This document shows, piece after piece, positions 31,649 through 40,530 of a DNA stretch of 64,000 nucleotides. The translations under genes and the position numbers were made by a program. Each line of letters begins with the position of its first letter. Positions within the stretch are counted from its first letter, which is position 1. The stretch spans positions 1,426,001 to 1,490,000 of the forward strand of contig NZ_PYAU01000001.1 in assembly GCF_003014675.1 (NCBI RefSeq). Reading direction: 5' to 3'. The notes below the pieces were generated by a model. That model saw nothing but the letters and a program-made list of their open reading frames with translations, did not search any database and had not been told where the DNA came from. The stretch is from Labedella gwakjiensis. GTDB lineage: Bacteria > Actinomycetota > Actinomycetes > Actinomycetales > Microbacteriaceae.

Positions 31649-32584
31649 CTACGCGTCGACCGTGACCCTCTCGATCCCGGCGGACACGAACGCCGCCGCG
31701 ATCTCTTTGTCCGCTCCGTCCGCGAGGGGGAGCAGCGGCGTGCGGACGGTGGCGTGGTCGAGGATACCGCGGTGGACGAGACCCCACTTGAGCGCGACGG
31801 TGCCCTCCATGTGGGAGCCGCGGTGGTACACGTTCTTCGTCACGGGCAGGAGGCGCTCGTGGATCTCGTGCGCCGCCGCGTAGTCATTCGCCTTGCCCGC
31901 CGCGATGAGGTCGACGAGGAGCTCCGGCGCGATGTTGCCGTACCCCACGAGCAGGCCGTCCACGTCGAACATCGTGGGCAGCAGGTACTCGTCGTGGCAC
32001 GAGAGGATCTGCAGCTCCGGGTACGCGGCGCGCAGGGCCGGGATCTCCGTGTACCAGCGGCGCATGTTGCGCACGCCGTTCTTCGTGGCGAACACGCCCT
32101 CCTGTCCGGCGATCTCGAGCTGGGTGTCGAGGTCGTAGCTCGCCTTCGTGTTGTCCGGGTACTGGAAGAGGATCAGCGGGAGGCCGCTCTCGTCGTAGAT
32201 GTCCTGGTACCGGGTCTGCGGGGCGCCCTGCTGGAAGCCGAAGCGGAGCCAGCCGTGCGACGGGTAGACGAGGCCGGCGGAGGCGCCGGCATCGACGGCG
32301 CGCTTCGCCTCGAGGGCCGCGACCTTGTTCCCCTCGCCGGTGATGCCGGCGACGATCGGGATGCGTCCCTCCACGGAGTCACGGAAGGCGCGGATCACGT
32401 CGAGCTGCTCGTCGACGGTGAGGAACGTGCCCTCACCGGCGTGGCCGAGCACGACGAGGCTCTTGACGCCGTCGATGGATCCGAGCCACGAGCCGAGTCG
32501 CTGGATGGCGGCGAAGTCGATGTCGCCCTCCTCCGTGAAGGGGGTGACGGGTGCGGGGCTGAGGCCGCGAAGGTCGATCGTCAT
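31649..32584 (-). CDS. DapA-family aldolase/dehydratase (dihydrodipicolinate synthase-like)
   Basis: 311 residues, TIM-barrel class I lyase. Features: APVTPFTEEGDIDF, VLGHAGEGTFLT (GxxGE region), the conserved tyrosine in LILFQYPDNT and the Schiff-base lysine in VFATKNGVRN. The LacI regulator next door and a LacI-type operator in its promoter point to a catabolic sugar-acid or pyruvate-aldolase role rather than lysine synthesis; substrate unknown. ATG with GAGAGGACATC upstream. Confidence 0.85.
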   Translation of the reverse strand: MTIDLRGLSPAPVTPFTEEGDIDFAAIQRLGSWLGSIDGVKSLVVLGHAGEGTFLTVDEQLDVIRAFRDSVEGRIPIVAGITGEGNKVAALEAKRAVDAGASAGLVYPSHGWLRFGFQQGAPQTRYQDIYDESGLPLILFQYPDNTKASYDLDTQLEIAGQEGVFATKNGVRNMRRWYTEIPALRAAYPELQILSCHDEYLLPTMFDVDGLLVGYGNIAPELLVDLIAAGKANDYAAAHEIHERLLPVTKNVYHRGSHMEGTVALKWGLVHRGILDHATVRTPLLPLADGADKEIAAAFVSAGIERVTVDA

Positions 32585-32616
32585 GATGTCCTCTCTCCGT
32601 TGAGATGTGTGGGTGA

Positions 32617-32644
32617 AACGTTTGCGAACGTTATTAGGAACGTT
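32617..32644. promoter_or_regulatory. LacI-type operator upstream of the DapA-family gene
   Basis: AACGTT-TGCG-AACGTT (32617-32632), a near-perfect palindrome, plus a third AACGTT at 32639-32644. AT-rich island between the DapA-family gene and the lacI-type gene, whose own start region carries the same AACGTT core. Confidence 0.65.
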
Positions 32645-32702
32645 TTCATTATTGTGCACGCGCTCACACGAAAGGTCAAGAGCGACCGGCGGGACCGGCC
32701 GG

Positions 32703-33728
32703 TCAGCCGGCCGCGCGGGGACCGGAGGAGGCCCGCGGGATCATCGTCGGAGGGAACACGAGATTGCTCGTCTCCCCATCGACGAGCATGCGGACGGAGG
32801 CCTGCGCGATGAGGTCGAGCGACGCGCGCACGCTGCTGAGCGGCGTGGGGAGATGACGCGCGAGCGGGATGTCGTTGAAGCCCACCACGGAGAGGTCTCC
32901 GGGAACACTCAAGCCCCGGCGGGCGGCCGCGGCCATCGCGCCGATCGCCGCGTGGTCCGTCACCGCGAAGATCGCGGTCGGCGCGATCCCCGCGTCGAGG
33001 AGATCGCCGGCCGCATCCTCGCCCGCCTCCACCGAGAAGCCGTCGCCGCGGACGAGGTCGTCGTCGAGATCGCAGCCCGCCTCCCGCAGCCCATCGAGCG
33101 CCCCCTCGAGGCGAGCCCGAGCGCTCGACGCATAACGAGGCCCGGCGATGATCCCGATGCGTCGATGCCCGAGGTCGGCGAGGTGCCGCACCGCGAGGTA
33201 CCCGCCGAGACGGTCGTCGGTCACCGCCGACGGACTGTCGCCCGCCGTCCGCAGGGCGAGGACGTGCGGCACGCGCGCGGCCCTCAGCTCCTCGGCGAAG
33301 CCGTCGTCGAGTCGCGCTGTGGTCATGATGAGCCCGTCGACCTTGCGCGAGAGGAGCGAGGCGGCCGCGCGTCGCCCCTGGGCCGGATCGTCCTGCGTCG
33401 TGGCGACGAGCGCCTGCACGTCACGACGCTCGCATTCGCGCGCGATCTCCTCGTAGAGGATGCCCATGACGGCGTCCGAGAGCCGCGGAACGAGGACGCC
33501 GATGGTGCTCGTCCCCTGCCGGCGCAAGCTCGACGCGGCGTAGTCCCGGGTGTAGCCGAGCCGCTCGGCGGCCTCGCGGACACGGCGCGCGTTCCCCGGT
33601 GATGAGCCCTCATACCGCTTGTCGAGGAGCCGCGAGGCCGTCGAGACGCTCACGCCCGCGGCGGCCGCGACGTCGCGCAGGGTCACCGCTCGATCGCGGC
33701 GCTCCGCGTCCCGATCCGCCTCCGCCAC
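32703..33728 (-). CDS. LacI-family transcriptional regulator
   Basis: 341 residues. N-terminal helix-turn-helix VTLRDVAAAAGVSVSTASRLL with hinge YAASSLRRQ, then a periplasmic-binding-protein-like effector domain (IGVLVPRLSDAVMG, VVGFNDIPLARHL). GTG start at 33728 with GGGGGTT upstream; longer frames give unrelated sequence. The AACGTT operators at both its own promoter and the DapA-family promoter suggest it represses both. Effector unknown, likely a sugar or sugar acid. Confidence 0.9.
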   Translation of the reverse strand: MAEADRDAERRDRAVTLRDVAAAAGVSVSTASRLLDKRYEGSSPGNARRVREAAERLGYTRDYAASSLRRQGTSTIGVLVPRLSDAVMGILYEEIARECERRDVQALVATTQDDPAQGRRAAASLLSRKVDGLIMTTARLDDGFAEELRAARVPHVLALRTAGDSPSAVTDDRLGGYLAVRHLADLGHRRIGIIAGPRYASSARARLEGALDGLREAGCDLDDDLVRGDGFSVEAGEDAAGDLLDAGIAPTAIFAVTDHAAIGAMAAAARRGLSVPGDLSVVGFNDIPLARHLPTPLSSVRASLDLIAQASVRMLVDGETSNLVFPPTMIPRASSGPRAAG

Positions 33729-33741
33729 GCCAACCCCCTGA

Positions 33742-33749
33742 GAACGTTC
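33742..33749. promoter_or_regulatory. GAACGTTC palindrome at the lacI-type promoter
   Basis: Shares the AACGTT core with the operator at 32617 and lies 14 bases before the regulator start: likely autoregulatory half-site pair. Confidence 0.45.
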
Positions 33750-33810
33750 CTGCAACACCTGCGTCGTTGCAATACTCGCACGCGGCGGGCGGAGTGCGTG
33801 GAGCGACGGG

Positions 33811-34473
33811 TCAGGGGGCGACGGGCATGGTGCGGCCGTAGGACGGGGTGGTCGTGGCGCGGTTCCATTCCGCGCCCGGCTCGAGCAGTTCGCGCCACGG
33901 CGCGACCTCCACATAGAGCACACGCATCGCGTCGAGCGCGTTGACGTGGAGGGACTCGCCATCCGTGGACACGGCATCCTCGGGCACGGCGACCTCGAAG
34001 CCCATCATCATCGCCGAGCGCGTCGTGGTCTCCACGCACACGTTCGTCTGGAGCCCGGCGACCACGAGCCGCCGCACGCCGAGGTTACGGAGGATCACGT
34101 CGAGCTCCGTTCGGAAGAAGGCGTCCCACCGCAGCTTGTCGAGCACGATGTCGCCGGGTTGCGGCGCGACGACGTCGAGGATGTCGGCGGCCCAGCCGTC
34201 CGGCCGTGTGTCCACGAGATCCGCCTCGTCCGCCGGGGCCGCGGCACGGAGCTTCCGCATGCTCGGCGTCATGTCCGCACCGTCCGGTCGCTGCACCTGC
34301 CGGGTGTAGATCACGGGCAGCCCCTGGACGCGTGCGGCGGCCAGCAGCTCGGCGCACTCCGCGACGACCTCGTCGAAGCGGACGATCGGCGGCCAGCCGA
34401 AGCGATCGCGCTTGTCCTGTTCGAGGTACATGTTCTGCATGTCGATCATGATGACCGCGGTATCGGCGTTCAT
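33811..34473 (-). CDS. Isochorismatase-like cysteine hydrolase
   Basis: 220 residues. Start MNADTAVIMIDMQNMYLE holds the catalytic Asp; Lys in IVLDKLRWDAFF; nucleophile region VVAGLQTNVCVETTTRSA (Cys). These three form the family triad. Substrates range from isochorismate to nicotinamide, N-carbamoyl amides and ureides; not determinable here. ATG 34473 preceded by GGAAAAG; an upstream in-frame ATG would add 15 residues without a better site. Divergent from an MFS gene across a strong palindrome. Confidence 0.85.
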   Translation of the reverse strand: MNADTAVIMIDMQNMYLEQDKRDRFGWPPIVRFDEVVAECAELLAAARVQGLPVIYTRQVQRPDGADMTPSMRKLRAAAPADEADLVDTRPDGWAADILDVVAPQPGDIVLDKLRWDAFFRTELDVILRNLGVRRLVVAGLQTNVCVETTTRSAMMMGFEVAVPEDAVSTDGESLHVNALDAMRVLYVEVAPWRELLEPGAEWNRATTTPSYGRTMPVAP

Positions 34474-34498
34474 GTACTTTTCCAACCCTTCAAGTCTT

Positions 34499-34514
34499 AC
34501 TATCTTTTGATAGT
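34499..34514. promoter_or_regulatory. Perfect palindromic operator ACTATC-TTTT-GATAGT
   Basis: Six-base arms, four-base centre, AT-rich in a high-GC setting, between the hydrolase and MFS genes. A further ACTAT half-site follows at 34518. Candidate operator for an unlinked GntR-, TetR- or MarR-type regulator. Confidence 0.6.
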
Positions 34515-34606
34515 CCACTATTGTTATATCCGACGCGGCGTTTCGCCCGCGTTAACTGTGCAGCGGACGACGCCGCCGCGTCAGACGAACTGAGCCTGGA
34601 GGGCCC

Positions 34607-36049
34607 GTGTCCGCAACCGTCCTCGCACCGACGCCTCCCGTGGCGACGGTGCCGCGGAAGACCTGGGCGATCTTCGCGCTCCTCGTCGCGACGGCGGCGC
34701 TCACGATCCTCGACGTCTCCAAGGTCGGCGTCGTCCTCCCCGCGATCCAGGAGTCGACGGGCGGATCCGAGACGACCATCCAGCTCATGCTCGTGGGTTA
34801 CACGATCGCGTACGCCGTGTTCCTCCTCCCCGCCGGTCGCCTCGGGGACATCCTCCCGCGCTCCACGGTCTTCCTCGTGGGCGCGTCTGTATTCGTCGCG
34901 GCGAGCGCCCTGTGCGCCCTCGCCCCCGACGCCACGTGGCTCGTCGCCGGACGCATCGTGCAGGGGGCCGGCGCCGGCATCCTCATGCCGCAAGTGCTCG
35001 GTCTCATCCAGCGACTCTTCCCACCCGAGGCGCGCACGAAGCCGCTCGCGATCCTCGCCGGGACGACGGCCGTGACCTCCACCTTCGGCCCCCTGCTCGC
35101 GGGCTTCGTCATGGAGTGGGTGCCGGGCGACGACGCGTGGCGGGTGCTCTTCTGGATCAACGTGGCCCTCGGCGCCGTGATCCTCCCCGTCGCGATCGCG
35201 GTCCTCCGGGAGCCGCCGAGCACCCGCACCCGCGGCTTCGACGGCCTCGGCGTCGTCCTCCTCGTGCCGGCCGTGGTGCTCACGATCGCACCCGTCTCCG
35301 TCATCTCCTCGTCGAACCCCCCGCAGTGGTGGATGCTCGCGAGCGTCGTGATCGGCGTCGCGTGCGGCGTGCTCTTCGTCAATCATGAGAGGCGACTCAC
35401 GGGGCGCGGAGTGCAGCCCCTCGTCGATCCCGGGCTGTTCCGCTTCCGGCACCTGCCCGCCGGCGTGCTCATCTCGGGGTTCATGCACGCGTCCGGCACC
35501 GCGTCCACGCTCATGATCACCCTGTACCTACAACAGCGCGCGGGGCAGTCGGCGCTCGAGACGTCGCTGTGGATGCTGCCGGCCGCGCTCTCCATGGTGG
35601 TGGGCTCATGGGTCGCCGGGCGCTTCGCGTCGGCGACGAGCAACCGGCCGATCGTGCTCGGCACAGCCGTGGGTGCGGGCGGGCTGTTCGTGATCGCGGT
35701 CATCATCGGCGTGGTCCCCGTCGCGAGCGCACCGGTCGTCATCGCGGGTGTGCTGCTCGTCTCCTCGTTCGGCTCCGCGCTCGTGGGTCCATCGAACCAG
35801 GGGCGTGCGCTCACCTCCGTGCCGGACTTCCGATCGAGTGTGGCCGGGTCGCTCCTCCAGTTCAGTCAGCGCGTCGGCTCCGCGATCGGCATGGGGCTCG
35901 CCCTCATCGTCTTCTACCCGTTGCTCACCGCTACGACGTTCGCCGGCCAGCCGACGCTCGGCTCGATGCTCGCCGTCGCGCTGACCGGGCTCTTCACACT
36001 CGGGGCGCTCCTCGCCGCGATCGCCGACCGGGAGCGTCGGCGCCCCTGA
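34607..36049 (+). CDS. MFS transporter, DHA2 (14-segment) drug-exporter type
   Basis: 480 residues with about 14 hydrophobic segments. Motifs: LTILDVSKVGVVLPAIQ (DHA2 motif D1-like), LLPAGRLGDILPRS (motif A) and AGRIVQGAGAGILMPQVLGLI (motif C region). GTG start with GGAGGGCCC. Likely proton-driven export of a small toxic compound, perhaps related to the substrate of the divergent isochorismatase-like hydrolase, with which it shares a palindromic operator. Confidence 0.87.
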   Translation: MSATVLAPTPPVATVPRKTWAIFALLVATAALTILDVSKVGVVLPAIQESTGGSETTIQLMLVGYTIAYAVFLLPAGRLGDILPRSTVFLVGASVFVAASALCALAPDATWLVAGRIVQGAGAGILMPQVLGLIQRLFPPEARTKPLAILAGTTAVTSTFGPLLAGFVMEWVPGDDAWRVLFWINVALGAVILPVAIAVLREPPSTRTRGFDGLGVVLLVPAVVLTIAPVSVISSSNPPQWWMLASVVIGVACGVLFVNHERRLTGRGVQPLVDPGLFRFRHLPAGVLISGFMHASGTASTLMITLYLQQRAGQSALETSLWMLPAALSMVVGSWVAGRFASATSNRPIVLGTAVGAGGLFVIAVIIGVVPVASAPVVIAGVLLVSSFGSALVGPSNQGRALTSVPDFRSSVAGSLLQFSQRVGSAIGMGLALIVFYPLLTATTFAGQPTLGSMLAVALTGLFTLGALLAAIADRERRRP

Positions 36050-36080
36050 CGGGGACCTTCCACCCGCGAACGGCCATCGA

Positions 36081-36086
36081 TAGGGT
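36081..36086 (+). promoter_or_regulatory. -10 box for the DUF4190 gene
   Basis: TAGGGT 23 bases before the ATG; the short leader contains GGAAGGAG. Confidence 0.45.
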
Positions 36087-36108
36087 GGGCGGACCGGAAG
36101 GAGTCGCC

Positions 36109-36423
36109 ATGTCGATGAACGGATCCGAATACGGTGGTGGGCTCGGCTCGGCCGCCGGCCAGACCATCCCCCGCACCGACGCCGACGGGAAGACGCGCAG
36201 CGTCCGGGACACCCCGTCGAGCAACCGCCGCAACGCCGCGATCGCCGGCATCGTGCTCGGACTGATCCCGCTTCTCTCCGTCGTCGGCCTCATCGTGAGC
36301 GTCGTCGCGCTCCGCGGCTACCGCCGGGCGGGCGAGACCGGCGGCCTCGCCATCGCGGGCATCGTCGTGAGCGCTGTCGTGCTCGCCGCGTTCGTCGTGG
36401 CAGTGAGCGGCGTCCTCTCCTGA
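36109..36423 (+). CDS. DUF4190-type small membrane protein
   Basis: 104 residues. A hydrophilic N-terminal 40 residues precede the DUF4190-like pair of helices: NAAIAGIVLGLIPLLSVVGL and the Gly-rich GGLAIAGIVVSAVVLAAFVV. GGAAGGAGTCGCC before ATG. Function unknown; such proteins are common in actinobacterial membranes. Stands alone between an MFS and an antiporter gene. Confidence 0.75.
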   Translation: MSMNGSEYGGGLGSAAGQTIPRTDADGKTRSVRDTPSSNRRNAAIAGIVLGLIPLLSVVGLIVSVVALRGYRRAGETGGLAIAGIVVSAVVLAAFVVAVSGVLS

Positions 36424-36502
36424 GCTCGGACACCCGCTCAGGCTGGATCTCTGCGGGTGTGAACAGAGCGTGACGATCCGGAGCGCGACAGGATCGCGTC
36501 GA

Positions 36503-36508
36503 TAGTCT
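36503..36508 (+). promoter_or_regulatory. -10 box, predicted leaderless start of the antiporter gene
   Basis: TAGTCT, then GGATCG, then ATG (36515). Confidence 0.6.
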
Positions 36509-36514
36509 GGATCG

Positions 36515-38266
36515 ATGGAGCTCGGCGTCTACGCGGTGGTGGGGATCGCCGTCATCGTGGGCGTCGCGGCCTTCTCGAAGCGGCTCGGCATCGCCGCCCC
36601 CATCGTGCTCGTGCTCGTGGGCGTCGCCCTCTCGTACCTGCCCGGCGTTCCCGAGATCGAGGTGCCGCACGAGTTCGTCCTCGACGTGGTCCTGCCGCCG
36701 ATCCTCTACGCCGCCGCGATCAGCGTGCCGGTCGTCGACTTCCGCCGCAACGTCTCCTCGATCGCCGGTCTGTCCGTCGTTCTCGTGATCGTGAGCGCGT
36801 TCGGCACCGGCCTGCTCCTGTACGCGCTCCTGCCGGACCTCAACCTCGCGGCGGCGATCGCGCTCGGCGCCGTCATCAGCCCGCCGGACGCCGTCGCCGC
36901 CACGTCGATCGGCCGGCGGCTGGGTCTGCCCCCGCGACTGCTGACGGTGCTCGAGGGCGAGGGACTCGTGAACGATGCGACGGCACTCGTGCTGCTCCGC
37001 TCCGCCACCGCCGCGGCCGCCGGAGCCGTCGCGACCCCGTGGGGCGGCGTCGCCGACTTCACGTTCGCGGTCGTCGCCGCGATCGCGGTCGGCCTCGCCG
37101 TCGGATTCGTCACCGTGTTCGTGCGGTCGAAGCTCGACGACCCGGTGCTCGACACCGCCCTGTCCATCGCGGTCCCCTTCGTCGCCTTCGTCCCCGCCGA
37201 GGCCATCGGCGCGTCCGGCGTGCTCGCGGTCGTGGTCGCCGGCCTCTACACCGGACACGCGAGCCCCACCCACTTCTCCGCGCAGTCCCGCATCAGCGAC
37301 CGGATCAACTGGCGAACCATCCAGTTCCTCCTCGAGAACGGCGTCTTCCTCCTCATCGGACTCGAGCTGCGCACCCTCATCGACGCCGTCGACCCGGACA
37401 TCCTCGGCGTCGGCGAGGCCGTGGGGATCGGTCTCGTCGCGACCGTCGTGCTCGTCGGGATCCGCTTCGCGTGGATCGGCCCGCTCGTCTACGCGCTCAA
37501 GAAACGCGCGGAGCACGCGGAGAGTCGCACGCTGCGGAACCTGCTCGCCCTGCACCACTACCGGACGACGCCCGTGCGGAACGCGCATGAGCGGCGGCTG
37601 CGCCAGCGCGCCGAGGCCATGTACGACCGCCGTCGGGCCGATCTCGAACAGTTGCGGCGGGAGAGCATCGACTGGCGCGGCGGCGTGATCCTCGGGTGGT
37701 CGGGCATGCGCGGCGTGGTCACGCTCGCCGCCGCGCAGTCCCTGCCGGAGGAGACGCCCTACCGGCCGCAGCTCGTGCTCATCGCGTGCACGGTCGCGAT
37801 CGTGACGCTCGTCGTCCAGGGCGGCTCGCTCCCCTACCTCATCCGCGCGTTGCGCGTTCAGGGCGTGGACGACTCCGAGGACCGGAAGGAGCTCGCCGAG
37901 CTCCTCGACACCATCAGTTCAGCGGGGCTCGCCGCCCTCGACGACCCTCACGCGATCATCGGCGGCGCGGGTCCTGTCGACCCGGACGTGGTCGAGCGGG
38001 CGCGGCAGCAGTCGTACCTCCGGGCAGAGGCCGCGTGGGAGAGGGCCCACGAGAGCCCGCACGACGACGGGGACGCCGACGGTGGCGACGACCTGCCGCA
38101 CCGCACCTATCGGCGCCTCCGGCTCGCCGTCGTGGAGGCCGAACGCGAGAAGCTCCTGGAGCTGCGGCGCGTGGGCGGAACCCCCTCGCGGATCCTCGCC
38201 GACGCGCAGGCCCTGCTCGATCAGGAGGAGACGCGTCTGCGCTCGCGGAGCGGCTCCCGGCACTGA
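36515..38266 (+). CDS. CPA1-family Na+/H+ antiporter
   Basis: 583 residues. Twelve or so membrane segments in residues 1-440, with LPPILYAAA, ISPPDAVAATSIGRR and the ion-binding LEGEGLVNDATALVL (Asn-Asp pair), then WSGMRGVVTLAAAQSLP. A cytoplasmic tail of about 140 residues is charged and helical (YLRAEAAWERAH), probably regulatory. Exchanges cytoplasmic Na+ or K+ for protons. No ribosome-binding site; leaderless start predicted. Confidence 0.92.
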   Translation: MELGVYAVVGIAVIVGVAAFSKRLGIAAPIVLVLVGVALSYLPGVPEIEVPHEFVLDVVLPPILYAAAISVPVVDFRRNVSSIAGLSVVLVIVSAFGTGLLLYALLPDLNLAAAIALGAVISPPDAVAATSIGRRLGLPPRLLTVLEGEGLVNDATALVLLRSATAAAAGAVATPWGGVADFTFAVVAAIAVGLAVGFVTVFVRSKLDDPVLDTALSIAVPFVAFVPAEAIGASGVLAVVVAGLYTGHASPTHFSAQSRISDRINWRTIQFLLENGVFLLIGLELRTLIDAVDPDILGVGEAVGIGLVATVVLVGIRFAWIGPLVYALKKRAEHAESRTLRNLLALHHYRTTPVRNAHERRLRQRAEAMYDRRRADLEQLRRESIDWRGGVILGWSGMRGVVTLAAAQSLPEETPYRPQLVLIACTVAIVTLVVQGGSLPYLIRALRVQGVDDSEDRKELAELLDTISSAGLAALDDPHAIIGGAGPVDPDVVERARQQSYLRAEAAWERAHESPHDDGDADGGDDLPHRTYRRLRLAVVEAEREKLLELRRVGGTPSRILADAQALLDQEETRLRSRSGSRH

Positions 38267-38308
38267 CGGGTCGGAGCACTCCGGGACGGCCGCGAGCGTT
38301 CCGGTCGA

Positions 38309-39364
38309 TCAGGTGAATCGGTTCGTCGCGAGGCGGCGCAGGGCGAGGGCGAGGGCGAGCCGCGACCGTCCCGGAGCCGACCGGACGTCGTATCCGAGCT
38401 CGTCGGCGAGGGCCACGACCCTCGCCTGCACGGTCGAATGATGGAGACCGAGCTCGGTCGCCACGGCCCGGAGACTGTCCGTGACGGCGAGGACCTCCAG
38501 CAGTCGCTCCGCCCGCGGCTGCGAACGGATGAGCGACGCGACGGCCTCGGCATCCGGCACCTCTCCGGCCCGCGCATCGGAGAGCTCGGCGAGCAGGAGC
38601 AGCGCCCCCAGACGGTCGGCGTGCACCACCGGCTCCCGCGGCGACGAGAGCCGGAGGGCGAGCAGCGCCGAGATCCACGAGTCGTCGAGACCCGTGGCAG
38701 CCGCCGCCGTACCGATCCCGATCCGGGCGGCACCCCGGGTGATGTCGGCCTCCGCCTCGTCTCCGGCCTCCAGTGTGTCGTCGGCGTCGCGCACGACGAC
38801 GCGGACGCGACCCGCCACCGTCGTGACCACGGCGCTCACTCCGGTGGGCGCGGCCGCGGCCGGCGTCACGACCACGCGGTATCGCGCCCGGGCCGAGGTG
38901 TCCAGACGCAGACGCGCGGCAGCCTGGACGCGATCGTCGGACGGGACGTCCCGGTCGATGAGCGTGGCGAGCGCTCGACGCGAGGCTGCGGCGGGCGAGG
39001 CGCGCTCGACCGCGATGTCGAGGGCGAGGGCCAGCCGCTCGAGGATCATCTCATCGTTCGCGTGCGCGGGTCCCTCCCGTTCGATCCACGCCCGCCCACC
39101 GTCGCCGAAGCCGTGTGACCGCGATCCACTCACCGGACCGGGCACCGCGGCCGCGGCGGGGAGTCGCGAACCCGACGCATCGACCCGGACGGTGTGGCCG
39201 TCGGCGGTGAAGCCGACCGTGCACCCGCTGAGGATGGCCGCCCCGCGCAGCAGGACGTCGATACCCGCGTGCCCGTCCACGAGGGCGTCGAAGTAGGAGA
39301 TGACCTTGAGTGTCTCCGTCGCCTCGGCGTCGAGCGCCGTAAGTCGACCCACGAGTTCCTGCAT
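38309..39364 (-). CDS. PucR/CdaR-type helix-turn-helix regulator
   Basis: 351 residues. The N-terminal 150 residues are possibly GAF-like (LRGAAILSGCTVGFTADG), the middle is divergent, and the C-terminal HTH_30-type domain has LLEVLAVTDSLRAVATELGLHHSTVQARV and ELGYDVRSAPGRSRLALALAL. Typical of regulators of purine, sugar-acid or amino-acid catabolism. Target unknown; the esterase gene immediately upstream on the same strand is a candidate partner. ATG after GGCGAAG. Confidence 0.82.
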   Translation of the reverse strand: MQELVGRLTALDAEATETLKVISYFDALVDGHAGIDVLLRGAAILSGCTVGFTADGHTVRVDASGSRLPAAAAVPGPVSGSRSHGFGDGGRAWIEREGPAHANDEMILERLALALDIAVERASPAAASRRALATLIDRDVPSDDRVQAAARLRLDTSARARYRVVVTPAAAAPTGVSAVVTTVAGRVRVVVRDADDTLEAGDEAEADITRGAARIGIGTAAAATGLDDSWISALLALRLSSPREPVVHADRLGALLLLAELSDARAGEVPDAEAVASLIRSQPRAERLLEVLAVTDSLRAVATELGLHHSTVQARVVALADELGYDVRSAPGRSRLALALALRRLATNRFT

Positions 39365-39436
39365 CTTCGCCGCTCACTGGTAGGGGTCCCTGCCCACCAC
39401 TCTAGCTCCGGGAGGGCGGCGGGCAGGGGATCCGTG

Positions 39437-40408
39437 TCAGGCGTCGAGCCGGCGGTGCAGCCACGCGACGCGCGCGGCACGGGCCTGCCGGGAGAGCGTC
39501 GCCTGCGGAGCCATGGCGTCGAAGCCGTGGAATCCACCGGGCCAGACGTGCAGTTCGGCGATGCCACCCTGCTCCCAGATCCTCGTGGCGTACGCGACGT
39601 CCTCGTCGCGGAACACCTCGGCGCTCGCGACGTCGATGAACGCGGGCGGTAGACCGGTCAGATCGGCGGCACGAGCCGGCGCGGCGTAGATCGAGACGCC
39701 GTCGGTCTTGCGTCGGTCGCCCAGGAGGGCGTCCCAGCCGGTGTCGTTGCTCCCCCGGTCCCAGACACCGAACCCGTCGACCTGATGGCTCGAGACGGTG
39801 GCGTTCCGGTCGTCGAGCATCGGGTAGATGAGGAGTTGTCCGGCCAGGGCGGGGCCGCCCCTGTCGCGCGCGGCGAGGGCCACGCCCGCGGCGAGCCCGC
39901 CTCCGGCGCTCGCCCCGCCGATCACGATGCGGCCGGGGTCGACCCCGAGCTCCGCGGCGTGCTCGGAGAACCAGACGAGACCGGCGTAGCAATCCTCGAC
40001 GGGGGCCGGATCCGGATTCTCGGGCGCGAGCCGGTACTCGACGGAGACCACGACGGCGTCGAACTCGAGGACCCACGAGAGATACTCCTCCGCCCCCGTG
40101 TAGCGGTCTCCCATGATCATCCCGCCGCCGTGGGTGTGGTAGATCCCGGGGCCTCCGGCGACGTGACCGTCGCGGCTGAAGATCGAGAGGGTGATGTCGG
40201 GGGCGCCGGCGGGACCGGGGACCGTGCGCTCCTCGTGCCGGATGGGACGGTCGCCGATGAGCTCGGAGAGCGGAGGGGCGCCCAGTCCGCCCTGGCGGAG
40301 CGATCCGATCAGGTCCGGAGTGAGTGTCGGCGGCAGCATCTCGCCGACCACCGCGAGGACGGCGCCCAACTCGGTGTCGAACGGGGGAGCGGGGTGGATC
40401 GTCGTCAC
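39437..40408 (-). CDS. Alpha/beta hydrolase, hormone-sensitive-lipase family
   Basis: 323 residues. The oxyanion motif HTHGGGMIMGDR, nucleophile GGASAGGGLAAG, acidic FIDVASAEVFRDED and histidine GGFHGFD are all present, as in HSL/family IV esterases. No signal peptide. GTG at 40408 is chosen because GGAGG lies six bases upstream; a TTG 12 bases earlier would place that site inside the gene. Substrate likely short-chain esters. Confidence 0.88.
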   Translation of the reverse strand: MTTIHPAPPFDTELGAVLAVVGEMLPPTLTPDLIGSLRQGGLGAPPLSELIGDRPIRHEERTVPGPAGAPDITLSIFSRDGHVAGGPGIYHTHGGGMIMGDRYTGAEEYLSWVLEFDAVVVSVEYRLAPENPDPAPVEDCYAGLVWFSEHAAELGVDPGRIVIGGASAGGGLAAGVALAARDRGGPALAGQLLIYPMLDDRNATVSSHQVDGFGVWDRGSNDTGWDALLGDRRKTDGVSIYAAPARAADLTGLPPAFIDVASAEVFRDEDVAYATRIWEQGGIAELHVWPGGFHGFDAMAPQATLSRQARAARVAWLHRRLDA

Positions 40409-40530
40409 AGGGACCTCCAAGGGTCGGGTCGGCTTCGTTGCGGACGGGAATCATCCTGCCCGGCTCCGACGCGTTCCTCTACCGCCGGGTGCACGCGAAC
40501 ACGCGCACCCGACCGCCACCTGGCGGACCG

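Noticed and set aside
40513-40526. CCGCCA/TGGCGG hairpin after the quinone oxidoreductase gene
   Set aside because: Only six pairs with a two-base loop and no T-run; too weak to call a terminator.
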